Source: Arthrobacter mangrovi (lineage in GTDB: Bacteria; Actinomycetota; Actinomycetes; Actinomycetales; Micrococcaceae). From it: DNA of 53,239 bases. Location: positions 1 to 53,239 of the forward strand of contig NZ_BRVS01000022.1 of the NCBI RefSeq assembly GCF_026011795.1, in the 5' to 3' direction. Position 1 is the first letter of the stretch, and each line of letters begins with the position of its first letter. The notes beneath the pieces are model-generated. The model was not told the origin of the DNA, made no database searches, and saw only the letters and a program-made list of their open reading frames with translations. Position numbers and translations under genes: made by a program. This document shows positions 25,291 to 34,294 of the stretch, in pieces.

Positions 25291-25521
25291 TCAGCGTCGT
25301 CGCGAGAGGAGGGCGACTGCCCCGTCCCAGTCGTCAACGACAAGGCCGGACAGGATGATCTTTTCGTCGGCCTCGGAACGGTCGAAACCCACGGTTGCGG
25401 CTGCTGTCGTGGCCGCTGCGAGCCCCTCTGGCCGTCCGTGGTCCACTATGCACTCGAATTCGCTAGGCCTGGTTCCTCGGGCGTGCCGGACTATTGTCCG
25501 GAATGCGCTCTTGATCCCCAT
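25291..25521 (-). CDS. Hypothetical small protein (76 aa)
   Basis: Unrecognised 76-aa protein. The N terminus is basic (KSAFRTIVRHARGTRPS); the rest has alternating helical segments (EGLAAATTAAATVGFDR, then an acidic ADEKIILSGLVVDDWDGAVALL). The start is ATG 25521, six bases after a GGGGGG run; a longer frame upstream lacks support. It shares a unit with the broken VOC gene, and could be that unit's intact cargo. Confidence 0.5.
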   Translation of the reverse strand: MGIKSAFRTIVRHARGTRPSEFECIVDHGRPEGLAAATTAAATVGFDRSEADEKIILSGLVVDDWDGAVALLSRRR

Positions 25522-25822
25522 TTGATTCCCCCCAGGAAACTGCCACGCGATCCGCGGCAGAAACCCAAGTAAAACGCTTATCCTCCGGACTGTCAATGAG
25601 CCCCACCTTCAAGCTCGGGATGGTCTTCCTTACCCCGCCCTCCTTCGTCTGTCGGATCCCATCGCTGCCTGGATTCAGTTACCGGCTGAGTAATCGAGGC
25701 CGCGTCCGCAGCCGATTCTCCATCTGCTCTTATTTATCCATCACATACAAAGAGCCAGTTTCCACTGCCGCCCACACCTGAATCGAACGAGATGACAGTA
25801 CGGAACAACGACTCCCACGTCA

Positions 25823-25838
25823 TATGCGCCGTTATGGC
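25823..25838 (+). repeat. Cassette-border motif, copy 9 (1-base deletion)
   Basis: TATGCGCCGTTATGGC, the consensus with one C missing. It opens the second 6C-like unit. Confidence 0.6.
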
Positions 25839-25916
25839 ACCCGTGACGTTGGGTGGGAGGCGCTGGTTGCCGCTGCGGTGGTTCATGATTGCGTGCATAC
25901 GCATGTAATATCGTCT

Positions 25917-26034
25917 GAGCGCAGCGGCCACACTTCCCCCAAGACACCGGCCGCGAAGCGGGCGTCTTCCCGTGATCCCCCATCGCATTGCCCGCCGCGC
26001 CAGGCCCCCGCTCCGAGACTGGCGGGGGCCTTCT
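25917..26034 (+). ncRNA. 6C-like small RNA, copy 2
   Basis: Second copy of the 6C-like RNA. Hairpin 1: GCGGCC (25924-25929) with GGCCGC (25949-25954), loop with CCCCC. Hairpin 2: GCGGGC (25958-25963) with GCCCGC (25990-25995), loop with CCCCC. Terminator: perfect stem GGCCCCCGC / GCGGGGGCC followed by TTCTTCC (26003-26036). TAATAT at 25906-25911 is a good -10 box, with TTCATG 18 bases upstream as a possible -35. Compared with copy 1, stems are kept while loop bases differ, as expected for a functional RNA. This copy has the better promoter and terminator. Confidence 0.78.
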
Positions 26035-26041
26035 TCCTACA

Positions 26042-26058
26042 TAGGCGCTGTTATCGGG
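26042..26058 (+). repeat. Cassette-border motif, copy 10
   Basis: TAGGCGCTGTTATCGGG, three mismatches. It closes the second 6C-like unit and opens the second HhH unit, so two duplicated cargoes sit side by side. Confidence 0.5.
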
Positions 26059-26263
26059 GTTCGTTCCAGGGACCTTGTGAACCTAGCGGAGAAGGCCTGC
26101 GCTGGAGCGGAATCCTAGTTAGGCCTGGCAGGAGGAGCCTCTGGGAATCGTTTGCCCTCTGCGGCGGTACGCAGCCGGACCGAATGCCAGGACCGTGGGC
26201 CTCCGCCATTCCAAGGGTGTCCATTCACTTGGGGTCTTGCTGGCAAGGTGTAACACTGAACGC

Positions 26264-26452
26264 ATGCAACCAGACCGTGGGCCTACGTTCGCTGGCATCA
26301 ACGTAGGCCGGCCGGCCGCCGGTGCCCTCATTGATGCCGGCTACTCCTCCATATCCGACCTACCCGAGGATCTGGAGGAGCTTAAGCGTCTTCACGGCAT
26401 CGGTCCGAAGGCCATCCGGCTGCTCAGAACAGCCCGGGAGCAAGGAAGCTAA
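26264..26452 (+). CDS. Small helix-hairpin-helix protein, copy 2
   Basis: 62-aa HhH protein, identical to the copy at 2981 except for one residue (LKRLHGIGPKAIRLLRTA here). TAACACT at 26251-26257 ends six bases before the ATG and gives a convincing leaderless start; in copy 1 the same place reads GAACACT. The duplicated unit spans about 26050-26528, and differs upstream by small insertions and deletions. The near-perfect conservation of protein against a less conserved upstream region suggests that both are under selection or were copied recently. Confidence 0.7.
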   Translation: MQPDRGPTFAGINVGRPAAGALIDAGYSSISDLPEDLEELKRLHGIGPKAIRLLRTAREQGS

Positions 26453-26511
26453 GACCGCCGGCTCGAGACGGCAGCTAGCGATGACCGCCAGACACAGGCC
26501 GAGTCACGACA

Positions 26512-26528
26512 TATGCGCCGTTATCGGC
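26512..26528 (+). repeat. 17-bp cassette-border motif, copy 11
   Basis: Exact TATGCGCCGTTATCGGC, closing the second HhH unit. Similarity to the first HhH locus ends exactly here: TTTTCG follows at 3246 and GAATGG at 26529. It is also the last copy before the defence operon. Confidence 0.75.
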
Positions 26529-26639
26529 GAATGGATCGACCGATCGCTGCTGATCGGGCTTGTCAAGGCTTTTGGGCTCCCACCACCACTCTGACCGAAT
26601 AACGGGCGTTCCAACTACCGTCCACGAGGGGCTCAGTTA

Positions 26640-29600
26640 TCATGGCGTCCATTCGTAATGCCTGTTGGCTAGAATGTGGGCGCTTGTTTTTTGAGTCAGT
26701 TTTCGGAGCCCGTATGCGTTTAGAACCTCGCGGGGCAACGCGTCCTCTGGTACGCCTTGGGCGGCCAACCGATCCAGTAATGCCGACAGCTCGGATTCAG
26801 GCACGTCGAAGATAGTCCGGGGACCAAGTTCACGCAGTTTCACTGGTTCCTGGTCGGGCAGGTAGAGCGTCGACTTGACGATTCCCGGGACGCCATCGCT
26901 GATCCGACTGATTGATCGGGCTCGGAGAGCACGGCTGACAGCCTGATTGAAAAGCCTCTGGCTTTCTTTGCCTACCCGCTGACCTCCGGACGCCTGGACA
27001 TACCGTAGATACGCCTGGCGAGCGATAATCGGCCCTTCTGCCTGAATGATGTCGATCAGTCCGAATTGAACGGAGGAAAGGTTTGTTGCAGAAACGGCAG
27101 AGAGCGGTCTGGGCTGCCAGTAGTCGTAGGGCACTAATTTGAGGTAGCTTCGGGCAGCAAGCCGCAGGTCCGGCTGGTCGTTTTCTCCGTTGGCTTCTGC
27201 CAGATCTTCCTCGATGTCGGCAGATTCGGGCACATCTTCTACTTTGGTTAGTGAAGGTGGATACATTGCATTACCGCTGGAAGCCTTGTGGGCTTCTTCC
27301 AGATTTGCAATGTGGTTAGCAAGCGGTTCGGAGCCGTTGCTGGGGGCAGAAGCCGGAATATGTGCGGCTGGCTCTGGCTGCTTGTCATTTTGGCGATCCT
27401 CGGATTCGAGGGGCAGCTGCTGTATGGATGAGGAGGGCAGAGCGCCCCGGGGGAATGTTGCGGCCGAGCCGCTGCCGGGCAGTTCGGTGTCGTCCTCAGT
27501 TGCATCATCATCATCGCCGTCGGTGTCCACTTGGGTTATGACTTCCCGGACAATCGGTCCACGGGGGGACAGCATCCACTCGTCACCTGTAGGGATTGCC
27601 AAGGTGTCCAGATGTTCCCAGACGGACTGCATAGCGGCCTCCGGGTCACGGTAGTAGGCGGAGCCTCGGATGCGTTCGAAGGTCCAACCGGCGCGTTCGA
27701 GGACTTCCTGTCGGGAACGGTCCTTATGCCAGACATCCGGCCCATGCCACCTGTCGCCGTCGCACTCGATGGCAAGGCGTCCGTCCGGTCCGGAGACGAC
27801 AATATCGATCCGGTAGCGGCCAACCACGTGCTGTACCTCAATGGCTCTGTATCCGCGGTTCAGCAGCTGCCGGACAATCTGCCGTTCGAACTCGGAGTCG
27901 CATGCTTCGAGCAGATCCCTCCTGCGCGCTTCGGTCGCTCCTGCTGTCGAACAGTGCCGGATGAGGGCCGCACGGAGATCCCCGTTAGGCAGCAGGTCGG
28001 GATCAACAGAGGAGACAACCCATAGCTGGTTCTTCGCTCTCGAGGCCGCCACGTTGATCCGCCGCTGGTCCCGGACGCTGGTCATGGCACCAAAACGTGT
28101 CTTAGGCAGTGACGGATCGTGGGCCACAACGGTTGTAATGACGATGACGTCCCGCTCGTCGCCTTGGAAATTGGCGGCCTCACCACAGCGGATCCGGCGG
28201 GCTTCCATCTCTTCAGGGCCGAGCCGTTCGTAAAGTTTTTCCCAGACCAGTTTTGACTGGCTGGAACCGAGCAGGCTGACCACACCGAATGTCATGCCGT
28301 CATAGTCCGGGTCCTCGCACAGGTCGGCAATCAGATTAACGACCTGCTCAGCCTCAGGCTCGTTAATATCGCCCCGTCGGTACCCGTCGCGGACTCTCAG
28401 CAGCCCAAGGGCGCTCCATCCCTGCCGCGGAGGCTGGTCGCGCAGAGGAATAATGTTGCCGTTGTAGGAGTGCTGATTGGAAAATTCGATGATTTCCGGC
28501 AGGCACCGGAAATGCTCCGTCAGCATGACCGGTACTGCGAATTTCTGGACGGCCAGGTCGTACAGGCTGTTGTCCGGGTCGAACAGCGTTCGGTAATTCG
28601 GCACCTTGGCGAGGTAGCCATCCATGATGTCGAAGACTTGCTGGCGGTCGAGGCCGACATTCTCCGGGCTCGTCTGCTTATCGTCGCCGACCACGATGGC
28701 GGTCTTCGACAGCGAGAGCAGCGGCAACGCTTCGAAACCGATTTGGGAAGCCTCGTCGATGATCAGGACATCAAACGTGGGAACCAGTGCCGGCTGGAAA
28801 CTTGTCAGGGCACGGGATGTCGTCATAATCCACGCCGGTACGGCGCTGCTGGATTCGTCCAGGGCACGCCGCATTTCGCCGATCCAGCGCTGGGCGAACT
28901 TGCCGCCGGTCTTTCCGTAGCGTTTTGTCGCCTGGACGTAGCTCTGCAGCGCCTGACGTTCTTTTGAGCCGAGATTATCGGCGAGCCGGCGCCATGCCAT
29001 TTGGCTGACCAGGTCGGTGACAACCTTACGACGCTGGTGGGACAAGTCATCGATCCGGGACTGAAGCTGACCGGGGTCGGTCTTATTGGTAACTTCGCGA
29101 ACCCACGATTCAAGCCGCCGGAATTCCCATGCGATCGGAAAGTCCTGCGGATCTCCGGCAGCTTTGCTGTCACTCAGAACTTTCGCCGTCCAGACCGGAG
29201 CTTCGGTCGACAAATTGGCTCTGAGTTCGAGAAGCCGTTTGGAGGTCTCTTTGGCCTCATGAAGACGTAGGCACTCCTTACGAAGTTCATCCCAGGAAGT
29301 GAAATTTTCGGCAGCCAGGGCGTCGGCCAGTTGCTGGAAGAGCGGCGAAACACCGGCATCGGTGGCTGTTGAACGCAAGTTGTTCTGCAGGGCGCTGAGC
29401 CGTTCAATGGCGCTGGAAACAGCGTGAAAGTGTAGCCCTTCAGAGAGATGGTTTGCCGCCGTCGCCAGGCTTGCCGAGTCGACGTAGTGCAGTCGGCTGT
29501 ACCCCATCTGGTCAAGGGAAGTGATCAGCTTTTGAAGTGCGTCATGGTGCTGAAAAATCCGATCCAGTGTTGCCAGTTCGCCGGCGATATCATCCTCCGG

Positions 29601-31928
29601 CCGCGGTGACAGCTCCTGCGATGTGCCGGCAGGAGACTGGTTCCGCCACAGCGCGCGGATCCGATTGCGGATCAGTTCAAGGGACACGGCACGGATACAC
29701 AGTGATATGTCATCGGCAGTAGCCGGCACTCGGTTATCGACGGTAAATAATTCGACCGTCTTCTTGGCTTGCCGTGCGAAAAATCCCAGCCTGCCGTTCG
29801 CGACGAGCAGGGAGTGGGCCTCTTGAAGCCGGTGGAGGAGCCCTTCATCAATGAGGGCAGGCAGGGCGAGCGTATGTGAGAGCAATGGGCCGCGCAGCGT
29901 ATACGCTTCCTCGCGTAGCTGGGTAAGGCCGCGGTGATATGTACCCCATTCATGGGCGCGAAAGGCATCAGAGGCATGCTGAAGAACCGCTTCGTAGGGT
30001 GATTCTTCTATGCTCTGAAGCCAGTCAGCTGTCTGCGTTAGTTCAGACTTCAGAGCGGAAATCGCGCGAGGGTCCGCCGCCTCGAAAGTTTCCCAGTGCC
30101 CGAATGCAGACCGAACCTTACTTGCGCGACCCTGACCGGTTCGTATTTCGGCCACCAAAGACTGAAGTTCAGATCCTTGGGGGAGCTCGGCAGGCTCGGG
30201 CAGTGTCTGGACGGCGTGCTCGGCGGTCGCCAGACCTATCGATTCGAGAAGGGAAATGAGTTCATGAAGTTCCGCCGGTGTCAGCGGAGCAGGTACGGCA
30301 GGAGCAATGCGGTCCTCGATGTACCCGTATTTGCCTTGATTGAGCCGAAGCCATTCCGCGACCTGTTGCGGGGTTGGGTCCTGCCCTGCCTGCCAGCTCC
30401 CTTCGAAGACAACTGTTTCCGCTGCCCGGGCGTCGAGCATGTCATTGGTCGTGCTGGCAATGCCACGGTCTATGGCATCGAGTTCGGTACGGAGCCGCTG
30501 AATGTGTTCATCGGCATCATCCTTATCGAGGGTGCTGACATGTGCCTGAATGTTAGAAATTGACTTCTCAAGTTCTTTCCGGCTGTCTTCATCCGCTCCA
30601 AGAACAGAGACTGTGAGATCACGAATGCCTTCGGGCACCTTTTCAGCCAGCACCTTCAGCGCCTGTTCCTTCTCAGCGACCACGAGGACGCGTTTACCGT
30701 AGGCGACGAAGTGGCTGATCAGGTTGGCGATGGTGTGTGACTTTCCCGTTCCGGGAGGACCCTGCACGGTGACACCGGGATAGGTCTGTGCCAGCCGCAG
30801 AATGCGCTGCTGTTGTTCATTGGTGGCCAACGGCAGCATGAGAGGCTCAGAGGCGGCCGTGCTGCCCGAATTTGTGTCACTGGTTGACACAGCCGAGGAG
30901 TCGTTCGGAAGGGCAACGATGTCCTGCAGGGGTGCCGGAATGAGGCCCTCAGGGTCCAGATAGCTCCGGCGCATTTGTTCCAGGAACCCCTGCGAGTCCG
31001 CGACTTTGCGGCGCATGAACAAGGTCCAGGAGGCATCGGCCTGGAAGTGGGGCCCTGGCGTGGCCACATCGTCGACGACAACGGCATTGTCATCTATAAA
31101 GCGAGCCAGACGGGTAATGAGATCCTTAGCTTCCTCCTCCTCTGACCAGGGATCGAGCTCCAGTTCGTTCGATGCTGTCCGGGCGGCTGTAAAGGACGTT
31201 CGGTCATGGATATCAAGCCCGGCAAGATACATTGCCTCAATCTGGTGGGGACCTGCGACCCGTACAGAGATCTGCTGGGTGTCCGGGTTCAAGTCGATTT
31301 CAACAGGAAATGAAATCAGCGGATGATCAATGGAGTAGTCGTCTTTGATCCACCGACCACGGCCGAAGCCCCAGATGAGCTCCAGCGACTCCCGATCCAA
31401 CATCAGACTTTCCCGTTGTTCGAAGAGCTGGCGGTGCAGATGTTTGACCGCAGCGCCCGCGGTCCACGTTTTACTCCACGGTTCCCACACGGTGTCGATC
31501 CAGGTTTTGGCCTGCTCAAGCAGGTTGGCGCGACGCTGACGTTCTTCTTCGGTGATTTTGAGGGTGGGGAAATCCTCTCCGGCGTCTTCAGAGGCCTGGG
31601 AATCCTCTTTCGGCCATGGCGGAACAATTGAAGGCCTATCATCGGCTTTTACCGGGAGTCCGGCGTTGATCAGCTGCTGTAGGGGAGCCGGGATTTTGGG
31701 TGCTGGCGGCAAGTCGATGAAGTCGACGGTCAGCCAGGCTGAGTCAGAGCGGGGCAGGCTAACGGCATGGTGTACAGGGAGTTCTGGCTCGGTCACTCGG
31801 AACATCGAGAACTGAGCGATGTTCCTGACGGGCTTGTTGCGTTGTGCATCGTAGGCCTGCAGAAAATCGATCAGCTCAAGCACGTGGTCCCGAACATTAT
31901 CTGAACCGACGAAGCCGCTATCGGCCAT
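26640..31928 (-). CDS. Giant helicase-nuclease, Hhe-like defence protein
   Basis: 1762-aa protein. A superfamily 1 helicase core is split: Walker A GPPGTGKSHT at about residue 385, then a long helical insert, Walker B LIIDEAS at about 1053, and the C-terminal motifs GDDKQTSP, QGDERDVIVIT and NVAASRAKNQLWVV near 1300. A Vsr/DUF559-like nuclease follows (about 1350-1460; YRIDIVVSGPDGRLAIECDGDRWH, then DRSRQEVLERAGW). A DUF3320-like C-terminal domain ends the chain (about 1570-1762). The order helicase-Vsr-DUF3320 is that of Hhe anti-phage proteins; the N terminus does not show a DUF4011 I can recognise. Last gene of the minus-strand operon, 95 bases after the GmrSD-like gene. Confidence 0.8.
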   Translation of the reverse strand: MADSGFVGSDNVRDHVLELIDFLQAYDAQRNKPVRNIAQFSMFRVTEPELPVHHAVSLPRSDSAWLTVDFIDLPPAPKIPAPLQQLINAGLPVKADDRPSIVPPWPKEDSQASEDAGEDFPTLKITEEERQRRANLLEQAKTWIDTVWEPWSKTWTAGAAVKHLHRQLFEQRESLMLDRESLELIWGFGRGRWIKDDYSIDHPLISFPVEIDLNPDTQQISVRVAGPHQIEAMYLAGLDIHDRTSFTAARTASNELELDPWSEEEEAKDLITRLARFIDDNAVVVDDVATPGPHFQADASWTLFMRRKVADSQGFLEQMRRSYLDPEGLIPAPLQDIVALPNDSSAVSTSDTNSGSTAASEPLMLPLATNEQQQRILRLAQTYPGVTVQGPPGTGKSHTIANLISHFVAYGKRVLVVAEKEQALKVLAEKVPEGIRDLTVSVLGADEDSRKELEKSISNIQAHVSTLDKDDADEHIQRLRTELDAIDRGIASTTNDMLDARAAETVVFEGSWQAGQDPTPQQVAEWLRLNQGKYGYIEDRIAPAVPAPLTPAELHELISLLESIGLATAEHAVQTLPEPAELPQGSELQSLVAEIRTGQGRASKVRSAFGHWETFEAADPRAISALKSELTQTADWLQSIEESPYEAVLQHASDAFRAHEWGTYHRGLTQLREEAYTLRGPLLSHTLALPALIDEGLLHRLQEAHSLLVANGRLGFFARQAKKTVELFTVDNRVPATADDISLCIRAVSLELIRNRIRALWRNQSPAGTSQELSPRPEDDIAGELATLDRIFQHHDALQKLITSLDQMGYSRLHYVDSASLATAANHLSEGLHFHAVSSAIERLSALQNNLRSTATDAGVSPLFQQLADALAAENFTSWDELRKECLRLHEAKETSKRLLELRANLSTEAPVWTAKVLSDSKAAGDPQDFPIAWEFRRLESWVREVTNKTDPGQLQSRIDDLSHQRRKVVTDLVSQMAWRRLADNLGSKERQALQSYVQATKRYGKTGGKFAQRWIGEMRRALDESSSAVPAWIMTTSRALTSFQPALVPTFDVLIIDEASQIGFEALPLLSLSKTAIVVGDDKQTSPENVGLDRQQVFDIMDGYLAKVPNYRTLFDPDNSLYDLAVQKFAVPVMLTEHFRCLPEIIEFSNQHSYNGNIIPLRDQPPRQGWSALGLLRVRDGYRRGDINEPEAEQVVNLIADLCEDPDYDGMTFGVVSLLGSSQSKLVWEKLYERLGPEEMEARRIRCGEAANFQGDERDVIVITTVVAHDPSLPKTRFGAMTSVRDQRRINVAASRAKNQLWVVSSVDPDLLPNGDLRAALIRHCSTAGATEARRRDLLEACDSEFERQIVRQLLNRGYRAIEVQHVVGRYRIDIVVSGPDGRLAIECDGDRWHGPDVWHKDRSRQEVLERAGWTFERIRGSAYYRDPEAAMQSVWEHLDTLAIPTGDEWMLSPRGPIVREVITQVDTDGDDDDATEDDTELPGSGSAATFPRGALPSSSIQQLPLESEDRQNDKQPEPAAHIPASAPSNGSEPLANHIANLEEAHKASSGNAMYPPSLTKVEDVPESADIEEDLAEANGENDQPDLRLAARSYLKLVPYDYWQPRPLSAVSATNLSSVQFGLIDIIQAEGPIIARQAYLRYVQASGGQRVGKESQRLFNQAVSRALRARSISRISDGVPGIVKSTLYLPDQEPVKLRELGPRTIFDVPESELSALLDRLAAQGVPEDALPREVLNAYGLRKLTQKTSAHILANRHYEWTP

Positions 31929-32023
31929 CAGATCCCCCCCCCATAACCTGCTGCCTGACGACGTGTCCGGCGGCCTCTGTCCTTCACGGTGCTGAAAGCA
32001 CTAACCCATACTAATGACTTATC

Positions 32024-34177
32024 TCAAAGGGAGCCCGGGCCTGATGCGGGATGAATGCTAGTCGCTACTGGAGGCCTTGGCGTCCGCTGCAGCAGAGCGA
32101 GGATAGGTACCATGTCGCCGTCTACCTCTAGCTGCCAGAATTCGAGGCCTGGGATGTTGTCGGCGCCGGCATGATGGGCGGCGGCATCCAGGGAAGCGAA
32201 TTCGTGACCATCGATGATTGCGGCACCGTCCTCCGAGATTTCTGCCCGGATGCGGAGGGATTCATCCGCCGGGGTGAGGAAGTCTTCCGGTTTCAGGACT
32301 CCGGCCTCGATGAGGTCTGATACTTCGGCCGGTCCGGCAAAGCGGGAAGGAGTGACGACGGCGGGCTGCGGGGCAGTGATTGTGGCTGCTCGGCCTGTTT
32401 TAAGTTGCTCGTAGCCGGCACGGGTGACCTGAGCCATGAGAATCCGGCGTTCCTGCAGGAATTCGTCGAAACTCAGTGTTTCCCAGTCTTCCGGCAAGGC
32501 ATGCCAGAACATTTGCCGGCCCAACTCACTGCCGCTGAAATCACGCTCCCGGATTAGGGCCGGCCAGTATTCGCTGGGGGCACGGTCGGAGATCCAGAGG
32601 TTGGTGCTCCAGTCGGTTGGGGCGAAATTGGCGACCTGATTGATCTTTTTCAGGTCTTTGATCCCGACCACTTTCTCCAGGTACTTGCGCGGGTAGAGGT
32701 GATGTCCCTCGGTGCCTTTCGGCGCAGGCAGAGACGGATCCATCCATTGCTGAACCTTGTTGTTCAGCATGAACATATCGGCATCCAGGATGTTCAGTGC
32801 TGCCAGATAGGTCTGGTACGCCGGGGATAACGCTGCGGAGGAGGTGATCAGGGTATCCGGCATTCGCAGAGTCCAGAAATCGTCCGAGAGTTCCGCCGCG
32901 ATGATGGACTCCAGGGTCGAGACAAAGGCCGATTCATCACGGCTGTCCGGTGCAGTGAGGCGGTCCAGATCCTTTTGCAGCTGGGTCTCGGAACTGCCCG
33001 TGTACCGGCCGGAGAGCTGGGACATGAGCAGCCACCTGGCCATGAGGTTGCGTAGGACGGCCAAGTCGACGTTGAAGCGGGTTCGCCCGATGATCCACAG
33101 CGCGTAGCTGGAGAGGATGTTCATATCCGAGGTGATCATCTTGCGGGACTTGAAGCCGGCCACTGCAAGGCAGCGCATGAATTCGGTCCAGTGAAGTTCC
33201 TTGAGCACCAGGGGCAGGCCTGAACGCAGCTTGTTGAGTTCGACTTCCTGACGCTCGGCGTTGACGAAACCGGTGTGGCGGTCCTTGGCCTGTAGGGCGT
33301 TGTAGGCATCGCCCAGTTTGGCGCGATTCTGCCCGACGGCGACCAGCACACGCACCAGCTGGCCCGCGTCCACGGCCAGGTAGTTATTGACCGGGGTCCA
33401 GGCCACCGGCCGGTCGGCGATCTCGCTGGCCCGCTGCGGTGTCAGACGAGAGTCTCGGGCGAACGCTTCCAGCTGTTCTCGTCCTTCGGGCCAGAACACG
33501 CTTAGCCACGTGAGGATGAAATCGGCCGCCTTGAGGCTCACTCCTTCGGAGTTGATGCGCACGAAGATATCCGCAACCACCTTTTTGTCCGCCGAGGGCT
33601 GGATTTCCACGACGGTGAATTCGTAGCTGCGGAGCCGGTCCAATTTTCCGAGGCGGTCTTCAAGCAGCTCCTCGTGCTCCTCGTTGAGCTCTTCCTTGGC
33701 CTCTTCGTAGCGTTTTTTGAAGGCCTTTTTGATTTTGAACGGGTTGAGAAAGAACTCCGAGACGTTTGGGATCCAGTCGGCAGAGTTCTCGATGGCCCTG
33801 TTGGTGACTTCGAACTTTTCGGTGAAGGGGTTGAACGCTATGACCATGCTGCGTGAGTTGTAATCGGCATCGCGGACCGGTGAGCCCTTGAATACCGCGT
33901 AGAGACTGGTCAAGCGCTGCTGGCCGTCAATGATTTGATGTGAACCGGCGCGGTTCGTTGCCCCGGAAATGGCACGTGACGTGTCCTCCTGGGAGACATT
34001 CCAGAACATGAGCTCGCCCACCGGGTATCCGCGATACATCGAGTCGAGCAGGTCACGGATTTTTGCCTTCGGCCACACAAAGGGGCGCTGCAAGTCGGGC
34101 AGCTGAATAACTCCGCTGTGGACATTGTCCACCAGGCTCTGGACGTTCCAACCGACGGGTTTAAAAAGAGTGCTCAC
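32024..34177 (-). CDS. GmrSD-like (DUF262/HNH) nuclease with RAMA-like tail
   Basis: 717-aa protein. The DUF262 domain (about 1-260) has the LPDLQRPFVWP and IIDGQQRLTSLYA motifs; DGQQR is the nucleotide-binding signature of ParB-like DUF262. The DUF1524-type HNH part (about 470-570) shows EGHHLYPRKYLEK, INQVANFAPTDWSTN. Together these make a GmrSD (type IV restriction) protein, which cuts modified phage DNA. The last 100 residues, with VSDLIEAGVLKPEDFL, AAIIDGHEFASLDAAAHHAG and GLEFWQLEVDG, match a RAMA domain, thought to read methylated or modified DNA. It lies 117 bases after hsdR, same strand. Confidence 0.8.
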   Translation of the reverse strand: MSTLFKPVGWNVQSLVDNVHSGVIQLPDLQRPFVWPKAKIRDLLDSMYRGYPVGELMFWNVSQEDTSRAISGATNRAGSHQIIDGQQRLTSLYAVFKGSPVRDADYNSRSMVIAFNPFTEKFEVTNRAIENSADWIPNVSEFFLNPFKIKKAFKKRYEEAKEELNEEHEELLEDRLGKLDRLRSYEFTVVEIQPSADKKVVADIFVRINSEGVSLKAADFILTWLSVFWPEGREQLEAFARDSRLTPQRASEIADRPVAWTPVNNYLAVDAGQLVRVLVAVGQNRAKLGDAYNALQAKDRHTGFVNAERQEVELNKLRSGLPLVLKELHWTEFMRCLAVAGFKSRKMITSDMNILSSYALWIIGRTRFNVDLAVLRNLMARWLLMSQLSGRYTGSSETQLQKDLDRLTAPDSRDESAFVSTLESIIAAELSDDFWTLRMPDTLITSSAALSPAYQTYLAALNILDADMFMLNNKVQQWMDPSLPAPKGTEGHHLYPRKYLEKVVGIKDLKKINQVANFAPTDWSTNLWISDRAPSEYWPALIRERDFSGSELGRQMFWHALPEDWETLSFDEFLQERRILMAQVTRAGYEQLKTGRAATITAPQPAVVTPSRFAGPAEVSDLIEAGVLKPEDFLTPADESLRIRAEISEDGAAIIDGHEFASLDAAAHHAGADNIPGLEFWQLEVDGDMVPILALLQRTPRPPVATSIHPASGPGSL

Positions 34178-34294
34178 GCAGCGCCTCCTGTGCGGTGAAC
34201 GTCGGCTTGTGCCGGTGCGTTTTGCGCGACAAAAAGTGGGTTTCCAGAGTCTAAATTCAAGGGTCCGCCTGAGGCGACGCCACTATCGGGCTTA

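Noticed and set aside
26114-26124. GTTAGGC resembling an integron attC core
   Set aside because: The matching place in the other HhH unit reads GTTAGGA, no partner RYYYAAC was found, and it is inside a unit. Probably chance.
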